DNA of 64,000 bases, taken from NCBI GenBank assembly GCA_022495995.1, contig JAFEMH010002343.1, forward strand, positions 186,001 through 250,000, written 5' to 3'. The DNA comes from Adenophora triphylla var. japonica. Lineage: Eukaryota; Streptophyta; Magnoliopsida; Asterales; Campanulaceae. Positions 55,976-64,000 of the stretch are shown piece after piece. Every line of letters begins with the position of its first letter. Position 1 is the stretch's first letter. A program made the position numbers and the translations under genes. The notes beneath the pieces were generated by a model. The model ran no database searches. It was not told the DNA's origin and was given only the letters and a program-made list of their open reading frames with translations.

Positions 55976-57142
55976 TGAAATTACCCGATCCGTGGCCGGA
56001 CGGTCATCTCATGCTGTGCGGCCGTGCTGTGTTTCGTTTAGAGTCGCCACGCCGTTTTGATTGTGCCCAAATCATTGAGAAAAGGCTTTGTTTTTGTTTT
56101 GTTGTGTGATGAGATTTGAGAGTTCGGATGTCAGGTTACGCCTCGGGAAGAGATAGTTGAGCTCACCCAAGTCGCCTCGTATACGAGTCTTTCGATACCC
56201 TTCTTTCTTTAAATGTTGTGTGTGTGCGCTTTTAAAAATGCATTTTGAAAATAATGTCTACATTGCAAATGATGCTTGTATTTAAACAGAAATATTTAAA
56301 TTAAAGCAGTTAAATGAGATTTGGAAGGAGGCCTTACCATTATTGGTTTGTGTCTATCTTCTGCGGGGGAATGTGTTTGATTGAGTGTGAATAGTGTTTT
56401 GGACGTCGGGGATCGATTAGGATGGATCGAGAATGACAGGGATTGCCTCGGGATGGACTGGTATGTGCCGGCAGAGCTTCGTGATGCTTTGGTATGCTTC
56501 GGGATGGACTGACAGAGCTTCGGGATGTTTCGGGATGCCTCGAGATGGACCGACAGAGCTTCGAGATGTTTCGGGATGCCTCGGGGTGGACCGGCAGGGC
56601 TTCGGGATTGCCTCGGGATGGCTCAAGATGGACCGGCAGAGCTTCGGGATGCTTCAAAATGCCTCGGGATGGACCAACAGGGCTTCGAAATGTCTCGGGA
56701 TGGACCGACAGGGCTTTGGGATGCTTCGAGATGGCTCAGGAGCGCCTCGGGATGGCTCGGGAGTGCCTCGCGAGTGCCTCGAAATGGCTCGGGAGGCCTC
56801 GGGAAAGGCCGAAAGAGGCCGGGAAGGCTTAGAAGTGTGCCTAAAGGCTGGGGGAGAGAGGAGAGAAGGGAGGTGTGAATGAAATGAGAGGGGGAGCCCT
56901 CTATTTATAGGCTCCAAAAAATTGCAAAGTGGTCCGCACGGACCATTGTGTAATTACGTTTTTTTGGTTTTCCTGGATTCAGGGAATATTGTGGACTTTA
57001 AGGGGATTGTTTCATCATTTTGACATGTTGAAGTAAGTGTCCGTACGGACCATTCTTACTTTGCAAAGTGGTCCGTACGGACCACTATGTCAACTGGCTA
57101 TTTTTTTTAAATCCTGCAAAGTCCTTGAGTTCTCTTTTATCC
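55976..57142 (-). repeat. Partial LTR of the Tat-A family
   Basis: Homologous to the Tat-A LTRs but diverged. On the minus strand it ends GGTAATTTCA. It contains the buried PBS-like motif (about 56045), the TATA box (56901-56910) and palindromes at 56931, 57039 and 57070. The outer U3 part is missing; at 57143 the large palindrome begins. No internal Tat sequence is attached. Confidence 0.8.
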
Positions 57143-57841
57143 CTGAAAAATAAGAACAAACACGTAAACTAAGTCGGGGCTTCACCGGCGAATGCCCTCC
57201 CGCGTGAAAGTAAGTATTTGTGTTTAAAGAGAGAAATCAATTGAAAAGAGTTTAGAGTCAAAAGATGTGTTACTAAAATAATGTGAATTATGACTTGTAT
57301 ATATAGGCATAGCCTTTTAGAGTACATGTTGAATAGGAGTTCGTGTGTGAGGAGGTTATAATCCTAAGGGGATTATAACTACCCACAATCATTGTTTGAG
57401 TAGGACTAGATAATATTATTCTGCATGTGCGCCTCAGAAGCATGCTTCTCGGCATACAATGCTTGGTCGACCTGGTTTGATGCCGAGGAAGAGAATGGTA
57501 AGGATGGGGAAGCCTATTTCCTTGCTTTGATGATGACCGAGTAGGGAGCTCCTCGTTTTCAAATGAGGCCTAGGTCGGCCTTGCTGGATATCTTGCTCGA
57601 CATATGAGAGTTGTGCCTCGTCGGCAGTGTAATTGCTATGCCTTAGTCATTATTCGTTCTGCTATGTCTAGGTTGACATAATGAGAACGACAAGGAAACA
57701 TGACGAGCAAAGGTAGAAAAGGCCCACTCCCTTTGTCGTAATTGAGACTTGTGTGGATTATATTTTGGACCCAATCCGTTGAGTATTACCCGGCCATATC
57801 CACGTTCATAACTCAGTTTATACCGTTCATTTGTTATGATG
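57143..57841 (-). repeat. Left arm of a large inverted repeat
   Basis: The reverse complement of 57942-58616 with substitutions and small indels. Shared landmarks include GAACAAACACGT, CGCCGGTGAAGCC, CATGCTTCTCGGC, TTGTTTGAGTAGGA and a TATA-like TATAGG context. The arms may be two LTRs or solo LTRs in opposite orientation. Confidence 0.8.
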
Positions 57842-57941
57842 ATAATGTAAATAAAAAATATGTCCTCTCATTATCAAACATTAACAAAAATCTAAATTAT
57901 ACCAATTTTCTTTTAGCAAAAATCTAACAATAAATATAAAA
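57842..57941. other. Spacer of the large inverted repeat
   Basis: About 100 bp of AT-rich DNA without coding potential between the two arms. Confidence 0.6.
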
Positions 57942-58616
57942 TGAACAGTATAAATCGAGGTACGAACGTGGGTAATAATCGGATAAGGCCCAATGGATTG
58001 GGCCTAAAATATAATTCGTACAAATTTCAAATAGGACATAGGGAGTGGGCTTCCCTACCTATACTCGTCATGTCTACTCGTCATTTTTCACTATGTCGAC
58101 CAACAAATAGCAGAGCGAGTAATATGACTAAGGCCAATACTGACATATGCCGACCTATGCACCTCTAAAGGCCGACCTAGGCCTCAACGAGAGACGACTA
58201 AGGACCTCGATCTTCGGTCATCATCAATGCAAGGAAATGGGCTTCGCTATCCCTGCTCTCCTCTTCCTCGGCATTCATACATGCCGATCAAGCATCATAC
58301 GCCGAGAAGCATGCCTCATATGCATACGTACAGAAGACACTTATCCAATCCTACTCAAACAAGGATTGCGAAAAGTTATAATCCAACTAGTATTATAACC
58401 ATTCTCTCACACAACTTTCTATTTAAAGATGGACTCTACATCTTACACCTATAAATACAAGTCATAATATTCACATAATTCAGGTGAACGCATCTTTTGA
58501 CTCTCAACTATTGTCAATTGATTTGCTCTCTACAATACGAGTACTTACTCTCACGCCGCAGGATTTTCGCCGGTGAAGCCTCGACTTCTTTTACGTGTTT
58601 GTTCATCTTTTTCAGG
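57942..58616 (+). repeat. Right arm of the large inverted repeat
   Basis: See 57143. In this orientation the arm starts TGAACAGTATAAATCG, has a TATA box (CTATAAATAC at about 58450) and ends TTTTTCAGG, consistent with an LTR read on the plus strand. Confidence 0.8.
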
Positions 58617-58704
58617 CTATTCAAACATACAGTATAAAATCTGTCGCTGTATTTGAGATGATACAAACGTTTTTTACATCAGCATAAAAAATTTAAAAAT
58701 TATT

Positions 58705-58809
58705 ATGCTCCCCATTCCTAAATGAATGTCGAAGAGTTTCCAATTTTCTCTTGATCACTCAAAAGCAATTTTTTTTTTGAAATTTATTTAAAAACAAAGG
58801 GAGGAAGTA
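58705..58809. mobile_element. Small MITE-like inverted repeat
   Basis: Left TGCTCCCCATTCCTAAATGA and right GGGAGGAAGTA are weak inverted repeats resembling the Stowaway-like elements here; low certainty. Confidence 0.35.
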
Positions 58810-58878
58810 ATAATTATTAACACTATTTTATTTTAGTGTTCGTTTATTGGGGGAGTGTTCTTCACAAGCACATACTAC

Positions 58879-58880
<2 letters not shown>

Positions 58881-58909
<29 letters not shown>

Positions 58910-59252
58910 ATACCCAGGTTTTCCAGCTTCGCCGAGTTAGTCCTGGACCACTAGCTTCCGGTCCCACAGTGTCCTAGCGGAGGTAAATCGCGGATATGTC
59001 CAAATTAGTCATAGGTGGCAAAGACCTTATACTCCCCGCCCCTGCGGAGCCCTCCTACAACGCGGTAGTTGAACTCCCCACACTGAGGTTGCAAGCCCAA
59101 CAATGCCGCTTCCTTAACTGAATGGATGTGCCTAAGGACCCTGAAACCCAAGGAAAAAATTAATCCACAAGGATTTCCCTTGGGGGGAATCGAACCGATA
59201 ACCTCCCCTACGGGAAGCCACCCAAGATATCATTGGCCATGGCCCATTAGGT
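58881..59252 (-). mobile_element. tRNA-derived SINE (minus strand), full-length-looking
   Basis: On the minus strand it has the B box GGTTCGATTCC (about 59188-59198), the shared CGCGATTTACCTCCG and a poly(A) tail (T-rich run of TTTTC repeats at 58881-58910). ACATACTACTT occurs at 58870-58880 and 59253-59263, an 11 bp target-site duplication. Confidence 0.82.
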
Positions 59253-59263
59253 ACATACTACTT

Positions 59264-59626
59264 GTTTATACACATTAGAGAGACGGCATTAAAGAAAGAT
59301 TGCAAGATTAATTATTATTATTTTGTTTCCAGACAGATTAATTGTTAAGAACATGGGATGGGATGTTCATTCGCATGATATAGAAAAGGGCGTGAGTGGC
59401 ATAGTCGAAAATATATGTAAACATGCAGATGCATGTACATGCACAATCTAACGAGATGAATCAGACACCGAGTGCTTGATAACTATCTCACGAAATATTG
59501 CACATCTCAAGTGAGCTAGTTTTATTTTTGGAAATTTGACCCAAAAATTTCTTTTGTCACAAATTACTTTCCCTCAAATTATTTATTGAATCAAAATGAT
59601 TCAAAAGTTTTTATACATTAACTAAC
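59264..59626. other. AT-rich intergenic DNA
   Basis: No gene, repeat or RNA recognised. Confidence 0.5.
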
Positions 59627-60547
59627 TGATGTAGTTTATGCAGCGAAATAGTAACAAGGCTTGATCGAAATCAAAAACTTTCTGCAAGGAATCGCAATTT
59701 CTTAGAAAAATAAGAACTTCCAAGAAAAATCCTCTGCAAGTCAATAAAGATCAAACAAGAATGAAACAAGGAATATTTTGATTCGAATCCACGAACCAAA
59801 ATACTTGATCTAATTCGAATCCACGAATTAGGGTTTGAACAAGGAATCACCAAATAGGCAAAACCTTCTGCAAGCCAATGAATTGACTTAATAAGAAACT
59901 CCTAAGAGAATCTTCTGCAAGCTAAAAAGCTTAAGGGAAAATCCACAATTGCAAAGCAATTAATTTTATTAATAAAAAATAGTCTAATTTTCGGATTACA
60001 ACTTTAGGTCTATTTTATAGTGCCCATAAAACTTGAAAATCAAGAAATAACATCCTAAAATAACTCCTAACCTAATAGGTAACCTATTAGGGCTTAAAAA
60101 CTGGTAAATCTACTCAAAATCTCCTCTAAAATCACCTATAATTGACCTATTAAAATTAATGACGAAAATAAGAAATAAAATATAAACTAAAACAAATTAA
60201 ATCCTAAAATACTAATTAAAATACAAAAATAATTAATACTCCCTCCGTCCCGCTATAAATTGCACACTTTCCTCATTGGGCTTCTCATTACAAATTGCAC
60301 ACTTTCTAAAATGGCAAAGAATCATTACTATTCTCTCCACTCATTCTCTCTCCTACATTATTTTAATACTCACAGAACCATTATAATTTACTATTCCCTC
60401 CACTCATTCTCTCTCCTGTTTTACTTTTACACTTACAACATTTATATCATTATTTTTTTTCTTAATTCACGCGCAAACAGTAACTGTGCAATTTCAAGCG
60501 GGACAGAGGGAGTATATTTGATTTCGTCATATATCCTTCCTAGATCA
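59627..60547 (-). repeat. 3' LTR of element D, containing a MITE
   Basis: Matches 61667-62312 closely except for the insertion at 60237-60514. Typical shared text: ACCTTCTGCAAGCCAAT, AATAACATCCTAAAATAACT. Confidence 0.88.
60237..60514. mobile_element. Stowaway-like MITE inside the 3' LTR of element D
   Basis: TACTCCCTCCGTCCCGCTAT at the left and GCGGGACAGAGGGAGTA at the right. The other LTR of the same element shows the empty site AATTAATATATTTG, so the insertion and its TA duplication are directly visible. Confidence 0.92.
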
Positions 60548-60566
60548 TTCACCCCCTCTTCAAAAG
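60548..60566 (-). other. Polypurine tract of element D
   Basis: The minus strand reads GAAGAGGGGGTGAA immediately before the 3' LTR start TGATCTAG. Confidence 0.7.
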
Positions 60567-61330
60567 AACTTGTCCCCGAGTTCTCATCCGATGTTTGGAA
60601 AGTGTCGTCCCACTTAAAAATATATTTCAAATAAATCTTCTTTTTAAGCACACATTGACGTAAGATGATCTCTTCCAATTCCAGATATAAAATTATTCCA
60701 TCCATCCCATCCTCCTTGTGTTGATCTTCCACCCCTTCCTCCCCTTGATCAACAATGATCAATAAATCTTCAAAAATAACTTATTCCTTGTTGTGAACAA
60801 CACCCAAATTTTCATAAAAAATTGGGGATTTTGAACAATCAATACCAACCTCTTCTTTCTCCTTGAATTCAACTAGGACATTATCAGGTACTATAATATT
60901 TGAAGTAATAATATCACCACAAACCTGAACAATGCTCAAATCTTCTTTGAACTCACAAATAACCTCCTCATCAAAAGCTTCTTCTTGAGTAGGAAATTCT
61001 TCAATAACAAGGCAACGTTCTTCCTCCTCAAGACGCTTCAATTCAATAGCTTTTTGTGCTTTCAAACGTCGAACTTGTTTCAAATAAGAACAAGCTTTGT
61101 GCCAAAAAGATTCAAATTTTTTTAAAGATTTATCCCTATACTCTCTATGCAAATCCACTATAAATTGTTTTTTTGGCGGAAGTCGGCCGCTTACAAGAAG
61201 GGATTCATAATGAAGCAAGAAGTCATGGTGAAAGTTGCCCCCCTTTGAAAGTTTCTCCTCCTTTGCAAAAAAATATTTCGCCTGTTGATTAGCATGAATC
61301 AAACGATCATTGATCCCATCAATAACAACA

Positions 61331-61594
61331 TACTTCCTCCGTCCTATAATACCTTCCCCATTATGAATAGTGTCAAGTTAACCGAGTTCAACTTTGACCA
61401 AACTTTAATATCAATCTATTCATTCTAATGAAATTTTAATAATTGCTATTGATAAATCATTTGGTTATTTTATGGATAACAATTTTTAGATTTTTATTAT
61501 GATAAGTAAATTGATATTAAAGTTTGGTCAAAGTTGAACTTGATTGAACTGAGTTCGTATTAACCGGGTAAGGTATTATGGGACGGAGGGAGTA
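61331..61594. mobile_element. Stowaway-like MITE inside the ORF of element D
   Basis: TACTTCCTCCGTCCTATAAT at the left, GGGACGGAGGGAGTA at the right. Inner inverted repeats include AAGTTTGGTCAAAGTTGA and its near-complement. Leaving out the MITE and one TA keeps the surrounding reading frame. Confidence 0.9.
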
Positions 61595-61650
61595 TTTGTT
61601 ATTTTCGCCATTGTTGGCCATCTTCTCACTAGAGAACCCTAGGATCGTCC

Positions 61651-61665
61651 AATTTCTGATACCAA
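61651..61665 (-). other. Primer-binding site of element D
   Basis: The minus strand reads TTGGTATCAGAAATT one or two bases inside the 5' LTR border, matching the initiator-Met-tRNA type. Confidence 0.7.
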
Positions 61666-61666
61666 C

Positions 61667-62312
61667 TGATGTAGTTTACACAGCAAAATAGTAACAAGAC
61701 TTGATCGAAATCAAAAACCTTCTGCAAGGAATCGCAATTCCTTAGATAAATAAGAACTTCCAAGGAAGATCTTCTGCAAGTGAATAAAGACCAAACAAGA
61801 ATGAAACAAGGAATATCCTGATTCGAATTCACGAACCAAAATACTTCACCTAATTCGAATTCACAAATTAGGGTTTGAACAAGGAATCACCAAATAGGCA
61901 AAACCTTCTGCAAGCCAATAAATTGACTTAATAAGAAACTCTTAAGAGAATCTTCTGCAAGCTAAAAAGCTTATGGGAAAACCCACAATTACAAAGCAAT
62001 TAATTTTATTAATAAAAAATAGTCGAATTTTCTGATTACAACTTTAGGCCTATTTTTATAGTGCCCATAAAACTTGAAAATCAAGAAATAACATCCTAAA
62101 ATAACTCCTAACCTAATAGGTAACTTATTAGGGCTTAAAAACTGGTAAATCTACTCAAAATCTTCTCTAAAGTCACCTATAATTGACCTATTAAAATTAA
62201 TGACGAAAATAAGAAATAAAATATAAACTAAAACAAATTAAATCCTAAAACACTAATTAAAATACAAAAATAATTAATATATTTGACTTCATCAAATATC
62301 CTTCCTACATCA
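61667..62312 (-). repeat. 5' LTR of element D
   Basis: 646 bp, ends TGATGTAG and CTACATCA; highly similar to the MITE-free part of 59627-60547. Confidence 0.88.
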
Positions 62313-62878
62313 TTAGCATATATTATTGCATGCATTATTATTATATTAACTCATATGTGAATATAAATTGCATCTATAACACAACATGGTGTATAAATTT
62401 CTCGAATATTATGACAATTTTTGCTATAACAGATCTATGTAGAAGACAGAAAATAAATTAATCAAACAGCACAACGATATACATGATTTATCAATTTGGC
62501 TACGTCCATGTGCAGAAGAAAAAAATATTATTATCAACTGACAATTATCGAATAAAATTTTTAATCTAACACACGAATTTTTGATATAAAAATTCACAAT
62601 TGTGCAAACTCTAAATATAGAGAAACAGATAAGTAAAAAAACTCGTGATAAATATAATGAGGTTAAATAACAGCAGACTAACAGTTACAACATCATGCTC
62701 TTTTTTCACCAGACACTAGTACTTTTTTTCATCGGACACTAGTACAAAAAGTGGTGCAAAAGAATTGAATTGAATAATTTGGCATTTTAATCCCAGCCTA
62801 AACTAGTGAAAATGAATTCATTCATTCATGCACGGCTACCCCACCCCTGCTTGCATTATTTGTGAAGGTTGAGCTACT
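62313..62878. other. AT-rich intergenic DNA
   Basis: No gene. A short direct repeat with GACACTAGTACTTTTT-type sequence occurs at about 62712 and 62738. Confidence 0.45.
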
Positions 62879-62959
62879 ATGCATTACTTTTCTGTATTTC
62901 CTTTTTTTAGGGGGTTTTTATTTTTTTAAGTGTTGAATGCTGAAATCTGATTTCTATTG

Positions 62960-63345
62960 GCGGAGGTAAATCGCGGGATGTGTCCGTAAAATCTAGAGAA
63001 ACGTTTCTCCATAAGTTATGGAGAAAGGGAGCCCTATCCAAGGCCTTTTACATCACTCTTATATCACCAATTGCCGTCCCATTGCTTCGCCAAAGAGACA
63101 ATTGCATCACTCTTATAACACCAATTGGGATATCCGCTGAAAGTGATATCGAACTCCCACATGAGGATACAAGTCCAAAATGTTCTGATATTCATTTAAT
63201 GGTTTCGGATATGCCCTTGGGGCTCCTAAGGACCCTGAAACCAAGGTAGGAATTAAATCCCAAAGAATCCTCTTGGGGGAACTCGAACCGGTGACCTCCC
63301 CTTCGGAAAGCCACCATGATACCACTAGGGCAAGACCCATTAGGT
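62960..63345 (-). mobile_element. tRNA-derived SINE (minus strand), no clear tail
   Basis: Same family as 58881: the minus strand has TTGCCCTAGTGGTATCATGG, the B box GGTTCGAGTTCCC (about 63275-63287) and CGCGATTTACCTCCG near 62962-62976. Flanked by a direct repeat of about 70 bp (62880-62950 and 63350-63420), too long for a normal TSD. Confidence 0.7.
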
Positions 63346-63420
63346 TTTGCATTACTTTTCTGTATTTCCTTTTTAGGGGGCTTTTGTTTTTTTAAGTTAT
63401 GAATCTTTGAAATCGCGATT

Positions 63421-64000
63421 TCACTTCAAAATGGTCGAATTTTTAAGAGGCAAAGAATCGAAAATTACGAATTGGATAAGTTGTTTGATTTTCTATCTAA
63501 ATTCATTTTTAAACAGTTAAAAAAATAAAAAATAAAAAAAAAAAAAAAAAAACTCAAATGTAAACGCAGTATGAACAGTAAACGGTTTAAAAAAAATTAA
63601 CTCAAATCAAGTATGAACAGTGGGTTTTCAGAGGCTTTCAGCTTCAATTTTACCACTTAAAATTTAGTGACTTTTCAGAGGCGTTAAGGCTGAAATTAAA
63701 AAAAAAATAAACACATTTAAAATTTCTTACCTCTGAAAATTAAGTGATCCACCTCTTAATAATAAGAGGAAAAATGAAAAAACAAAAGGCCCCTTAGTGC
63801 AAATCACAACTAGCCACTTAATTAATAAAAATAAAAATAAAAAAAAGAGATCAGGGCCGGGGAGGCACATGCTTGGGGGTGGAATGGAAATGGTACGTGC
63901 CGTGGTGTCTTGAGGTCCTGTCTTTAATTTTGTATTTGCTTTGGATCTGATGCCCTCTTTGTTTTCTTTTTTATTTTTTCCTTCTACACAGATCACCAAA
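63421..64000. other. AT-rich DNA at the window end
   Basis: Long A-runs near 63520-63550, and repeated pieces such as GTATGAACAGT (63570, 63613) and TTTTCAGAGGC (63627, 63674) suggest decayed MITE or repeat DNA. The minus-strand open frame at 63999-63727 is low-complexity and I do not accept it as a gene. Confidence 0.4.

Larger units (their letters stand above)
60442..61621 (-). pseudogene. Unknown ORF of element D, interrupted by a MITE
   Basis: The start ATG is at 61621 (MANNGENN), after which a MITE at 61594-61331 interrupts. The frame goes on to 60781 (61302-60781 reads 173 residues) with a basic Lys-rich middle (SYLKQVRRLKAQKAIELKRL) and an acidic C-terminal half. After a stop at about 60781 a second open stretch (60762-60442) includes DENSGTSSFEEGVNDLG just before the polypurine tract, a common ending of gypsy polyproteins. 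I recognise no gag, protease or RT domain. The role is unknown; it may be a diverged gag-like protein or a captured host sequence. Confidence 0.5.
59627..62312 (-). mobile_element. Compact non-autonomous LTR element D with two nested MITEs
   Basis: LTRs at 62312-61667 (5' on the minus strand) and 60547-59627 (3'). Ends are TGATGTAG...CTACATCA. PBS (TTGGTATCAG) follows the 5' LTR and a polypurine tract precedes the 3' LTR. The internal part is about 1.1 kb including a MITE and holds one unknown ORF but no pol. Flanking 5-mers (CTAAC and TTAGC) do not match as a TSD. Confidence 0.85.

Noticed and set aside
63727..63999. Minus-strand ORF at the window end
   Set aside because: Translation of AT-rich, low-complexity DNA with a Phe/Leu run; no homology recognised.

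Overview
The window is nuclear DNA of a flowering plant, most likely a eudicot. Two genes with plant architecture (many GT-AG introns) sit in a sea of nested plant transposable elements: Tat-type and chromovirus-like Ty3/gypsy elements, Ty1/copia fragments, tRNA-derived SINEs, a LINE fragment and many Stowaway-like MITEs. I estimate that about four fifths of the sequence is mobile-element DNA. An asterid or Lamiales source is possible but only a guess. All coordinates were read by hand and may be off by a few bases. Exon models have no transcript support.

Layout. 1-2,567: 3' end of an LTR retrotransposon (plant-transposon-protein ORF, polypurine tract, 3' LTR). 3,385-10,595 (minus): an apparently intact 11-exon multiple inositol polyphosphate phosphatase gene. 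Its introns carry two MITEs, one of which encloses a LINE fragment, and a possible nested three-exon gene for a small membrane protein. 10,750-12,600: duplicated repeats around a 5'-gene-like fragment, then two tandem MITEs. 13,002-18,795 (minus): a decayed gypsy element with a 2.8 kb LTR, dead pol and a gag with zinc knuckles. 18,796-34,332 (minus): a 15.5 kb Tat-type element with both LTRs and gag but no pol; on the opposite strand it carries two accessory genes, one plant-mobile-domain-like with introns and one DUF7745-like. 34,333-40,900 (plus): remains of a second Tat element with gag traces, three tandem arrays and an LTR. 40,916-50,615: a third Tat element with a nearly complete pol (RT, RNase H, a second archaeal-type RNase H, integrase), a 30 bp tandem array, an antisense intron-bearing gypsy-type 'transposase' gene and a 3' LTR. 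53,090-54,089 (plus): an intact four-exon KRP/ICK cyclin-dependent kinase inhibitor gene. 54,800-57,142: copia fragment with a nested SINE, then a partial LTR of the Tat-A family. 57,143-58,616: a large imperfect palindrome with two inverted arms of about 0.7 kb. 58,881-59,252: SINE. 59,627-62,312 (minus): a compact non-autonomous LTR element with two MITEs nested in it. 62,313-64,000: SINE and AT-rich DNA.

The most unusual content is in the Tat-A element. A 14 bp palindrome (GGTCCGTACGGACC and close variants) recurs 15 times: in U3 of all three LTR copies, always starting 20 bases upstream of the TATA box, and again as a pair 120-190 bp upstream of each of the two antisense accessory genes. 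The LTR also appears to have absorbed an old primer-binding site: a PBS-like motif lies inside the LTR and another immediately outside its present boundary. A shared hairpin-like motif recurs eight times in the non-coding parts of the Tat-A and Tat-B elements. This suggests an element whose sense LTR promoter and antisense gene promoters are wired to one palindromic cis-element.
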